Below, piece after piece: positions 62,235-64,000 of a DNA stretch of 64,000 bases. Numbering within the stretch: the stretch's first letter is position 1; each line of letters begins with the position of its first letter. The notes beneath the pieces are model-generated. The model was not told where the DNA came from. It searched no databases and was given only the letters and a program-made list of their open reading frames with translations. Source of the DNA: Legionella_C sp048541585 (GTDB lineage Bacteria; Pseudomonadota; Gammaproteobacteria; Legionellales; Legionellaceae); contig NZ_CP183303.1 in NCBI RefSeq assembly GCF_048541585.1, positions 1,674,001 to 1,738,000 of the forward strand. Reading direction: 5' to 3'. Made by a program: the position numbers and the translations under genes.

Positions 62235-63416
62235 CTACAGTAAAGAAGGTTTAATAGACTCATTTTCTTTAAATTGCTGCCTAAGCTCCTTGATAACCTC
62301 TTGTTGACTGTAAAAAAGATGTTGTTTTGCTGCCATAAACTGACGCAATTCGCTGTAGTCCGTTTTCAAATTCCAACTTTTAGTTACTTTTAATTGATTT
62401 TCACCTTCAAGAATATCACTTAAATTTTCACAAATGGGTTTAATTAGTTTAATTTCTGACAAAGCTATAGGATCTAGTGCTGATACTTTCAGTTGCTCCC
62501 AAAAAATTCTAGTGTCTTCATAATCTTTTAATATTTGATTTAAATAGTCCACTAATTCTTGATTTAATAAGGATTCAATATGATTAACTTCAGAAAGCTG
62601 CTTTATTAAATCAAACAGGGGATAATCAGGATGGTTTAAAAGCATAGCGCGCCTGAAAGTATTTTTTTGGGTTTGATAAAGTGTTGCAATTTTACTCATT
62701 ATACCAATCAAGAAGGGATTTGATTTCTGTAAGTTGAGCTGATTATTTAATCGCTCTCGAATGGTATTCATGGTTTTTTTGCTTATAAGCTCGCTTAGGT
62801 TAGTAGAATCAATCCATTTGATTAGTTTTTCTAGGCAATCTAATGGTAAAAGTCGCTCATCTAAAAGATTGGGTAATTTTTCTTCATTCCACGGATTAGC
62901 TGGATAAAAAGAAAGGTTTTGACTGAAGCATTTTTCTTGAAAGTATGTAGAGGATCGCAACGCCGCATAATTAATAACAGCAATAATTTCTGAGGCATGG
63001 GGATAATATTTTTGCAACATCTGAAAATAATTATCTAAATGCTGTAGCGCAAAATGAGAATTTTTAAAAAATAGATCACTTGCAGTTTGACCATTTTTAT
63101 TTTTTAAAGTGGGATTAGCGCCTAGACGCAAGAATAATTCTAAATCCTCAAGAAATGAAGGGCCTTGATAGTTTGTCATATAAAAATGACCACTATAGCC
63201 TGTATTATTAGTAAATTTACCTTCCGGATTAGGTTTATGAAAATAAGGATTATGATAATTGCTAGAAATATACATAGCCATTATATGTAAAACTGTATTA
63301 CCTTGTTCATCTTGCGCATTGATATCTAAATTATCGTGCTTGAGTAAATCATAAATAGCTTGCCCATGGTTCATATCGCTATTTTTCTTTAAGAAAACAT
63401 CATGTAGTTTGGTCAT
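62235..63416 (-). CDS. Ankyrin-repeat protein, 393 residues (effector candidate)
   Basis: Residues about 18-125 carry ankyrin units: GQAIYDLLKHDNLDINAQDEQGNTVLHIMAMYIS, FLEDLELFLRLGANPTLKNKNGQTASDLFFKNSHFALQHL. The unit spacing is broken by an insert (NPYFHKPNPEGKFTNNTGYSGHFY). The remaining 260 residues are helical, with no recognised domain and a charged C-terminus. No signal peptide. It faces the APH-like gene tail-to-tail and shares no operon. Function unknown. Confidence 0.7.
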   Translation of the reverse strand: MTKLHDVFLKKNSDMNHGQAIYDLLKHDNLDINAQDEQGNTVLHIMAMYISSNYHNPYFHKPNPEGKFTNNTGYSGHFYMTNYQGPSFLEDLELFLRLGANPTLKNKNGQTASDLFFKNSHFALQHLDNYFQMLQKYYPHASEIIAVINYAALRSSTYFQEKCFSQNLSFYPANPWNEEKLPNLLDERLLPLDCLEKLIKWIDSTNLSELISKKTMNTIRERLNNQLNLQKSNPFLIGIMSKIATLYQTQKNTFRRAMLLNHPDYPLFDLIKQLSEVNHIESLLNQELVDYLNQILKDYEDTRIFWEQLKVSALDPIALSEIKLIKPICENLSDILEGENQLKVTKSWNLKTDYSELRQFMAAKQHLFYSQQEVIKELRQQFKENESIKPSLL

Positions 63417-63607
63417 GTAAGTACATTGAATAAATTAGGAAAATATATTTTATCTATTTTATCTATTTGCTGATAGCCATTCATAAGAAATTAAGATATA
63501 TAATGCTAGTTCTATGAACTTACCATGTCTTTTAAAGAGCTAATTATAGAAAAATTATATTAAGAAGTTATCATAGTGCACTAAAATAGTGCTTAAAAGA
63601 CTACAAC

Positions 63608-64000
63608 ATGAAAGCAAAGCAATTGAGAATAATTTTAGCCAGTGCGTCTCCAAGACGTTTACAAATATTACAAGAGCATGGATTAAGTGCTCTTGTAAAG
63701 CCTGCTAATATTGAAGAAATCCAGCAAAAAGGTGAGGCGGCTAAAGACTATGTAACTCGACTTGCAAGAGAAAAAGCGCAAACTATTTTGCCACAAATTG
63801 AACTAGGTGCAGCAGACTTAATTCTTGCAGCAGATACTACCGTAGTTTATCAAAATCATATTCTTGAGAAACCTCATGACTATGAAGATGCCTATCGCAT
63901 GTTAAGCATGCTAAGTGGTAATAGACATGAAGTCTACACGGGTTATGCGTTAATTTTTTTACCAAAACAACAATGGTGGTTTGATTGCGTAACCACTAGT
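63608..64000 (+). CDS. maf: Maf-family nucleoside triphosphate pyrophosphatase (5' part)
   Basis: The frame runs from ATG 63608 off the right edge; 131 codons are seen. Seen: the Maf signature RIILASASPRRLQIL at the N-terminus and ADLILAADTTVVYQNHILEKPHDYEDAYRMLSMLSGNRHEVYTG, with the AADTxV and EKP.....A..ML..LSG..H.V.TG motifs. Maf proteins hydrolyse noncanonical or canonical nucleoside triphosphates in the cytoplasm. The C-terminal part lies outside the window. Confidence 0.93.
   Translation, partial: MKAKQLRIILASASPRRLQILQEHGLSALVKPANIEEIQQKGEAAKDYVTRLAREKAQTILPQIELGAADLILAADTTVVYQNHILEKPHDYEDAYRMLSMLSGNRHEVYTGYALIFLPKQQWWFDCVTTS

Noticed and set aside
1..64000. tRNA/rRNA genes, CRISPR arrays, insertion sequences, integrases, att sites, dif site
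   Set aside because: Looked for on both strands by eye; no cloverleaf T-arm motif, spaced repeats, transposase or integrase motifs were recognised. A tRNAscan and IS search would be decisive.

Overview
The window is a 64 kb, AT-rich (roughly 35% G+C by eye), gene-dense stretch of a gammaproteobacterial chromosome. The gene content looks Legionella-like. It has two ankyrin-repeat proteins, a BspA-type leucine-rich-repeat protein, several eukaryote- or host-directed hypothetical proteins, a secreted DUF1566/Lcl-type protein, and secreted cellulase/glucanase enzymes, beside ordinary gammaproteobacterial housekeeping genes (thrABC, proBA, yacG, maf, csaA, dacB). No tRNA, rRNA, insertion sequence, integrase or CRISPR array was seen. 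The taxonomic call is inference from gene content.

Region 1 (1-11055) is a surface-polysaccharide locus on the + strand. It holds the 3' end of a UDP-sulfoquinovose-synthase-like SDR, a hexapeptide acyltransferase, a DegT aminotransferase, a Gfo/Idh/MocA dehydrogenase, two paralogous GT-B glycosyltransferases and a GT2 glycosyltransferase. After a short reverse gene (DUF6356) come a KpsE/BexC-like inner-membrane chain-length protein and a KpsD/Wza-like export protein. Together they suggest an acylamino (and possibly sulfonated) sugar polymer exported by an ABC-type capsule route.

Region 2 (11.1-23.2 kb) is metabolic: PBP4-type D-Ala-D-Ala carboxypeptidase, GST, proB-proA, csaA and the reverse-strand thrABC operon. 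Upstream of thrA I find an unlisted 45-codon Thr/Ile-rich leader peptide (thrL), with a sigma70 promoter, a Rho-independent attenuator and a possible antiterminator pairing.

Region 3 (23.2-31.2 kb) carries secreted enzymes: a GH5 cellulase with CBM2, a GH16 glucanase with two C-terminal repeats, and an Lcl-domain protein. Between them are a probable Tus-family replication-terminator protein, a single-domain response regulator and a palindromic pair of DnaA-box-like sites.

Region 4 (31.2-53.9 kb) is mixed accessory metabolism. It includes Nudix, a dimethylargininase plus APC transporter pair, an alpha/beta hydrolase, an MFS (MHS) transporter, a diverged 4-hydroxyphenylpyruvate-dioxygenase-fold protein, an OafA-type acyltransferase and a cysteine-dioxygenase-like cupin. 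An ArsR regulator sits beside an old-yellow-enzyme/aldo-keto-reductase pair, with two identical-half-site operators. Also here are a PD-(D/E)XK-like Asn/Asp-rich protein, YacG, a DJ-1/PfpI protein, a FAD enzyme with C-terminal TPRs, a cyclase-family hydrolase with a divergent AraC regulator, a patatin-HdeD pair and DUF5996.

Region 5 (54.0-63.4 kb) looks like an effector/accessory island: a 1260-residue ankyrin protein with a His...Cys central domain, a C70/C39-like cysteine protease, an LRR protein, a Xre-RES toxin-antitoxin module, an APH-like kinase and a second ankyrin protein. The window ends inside maf.
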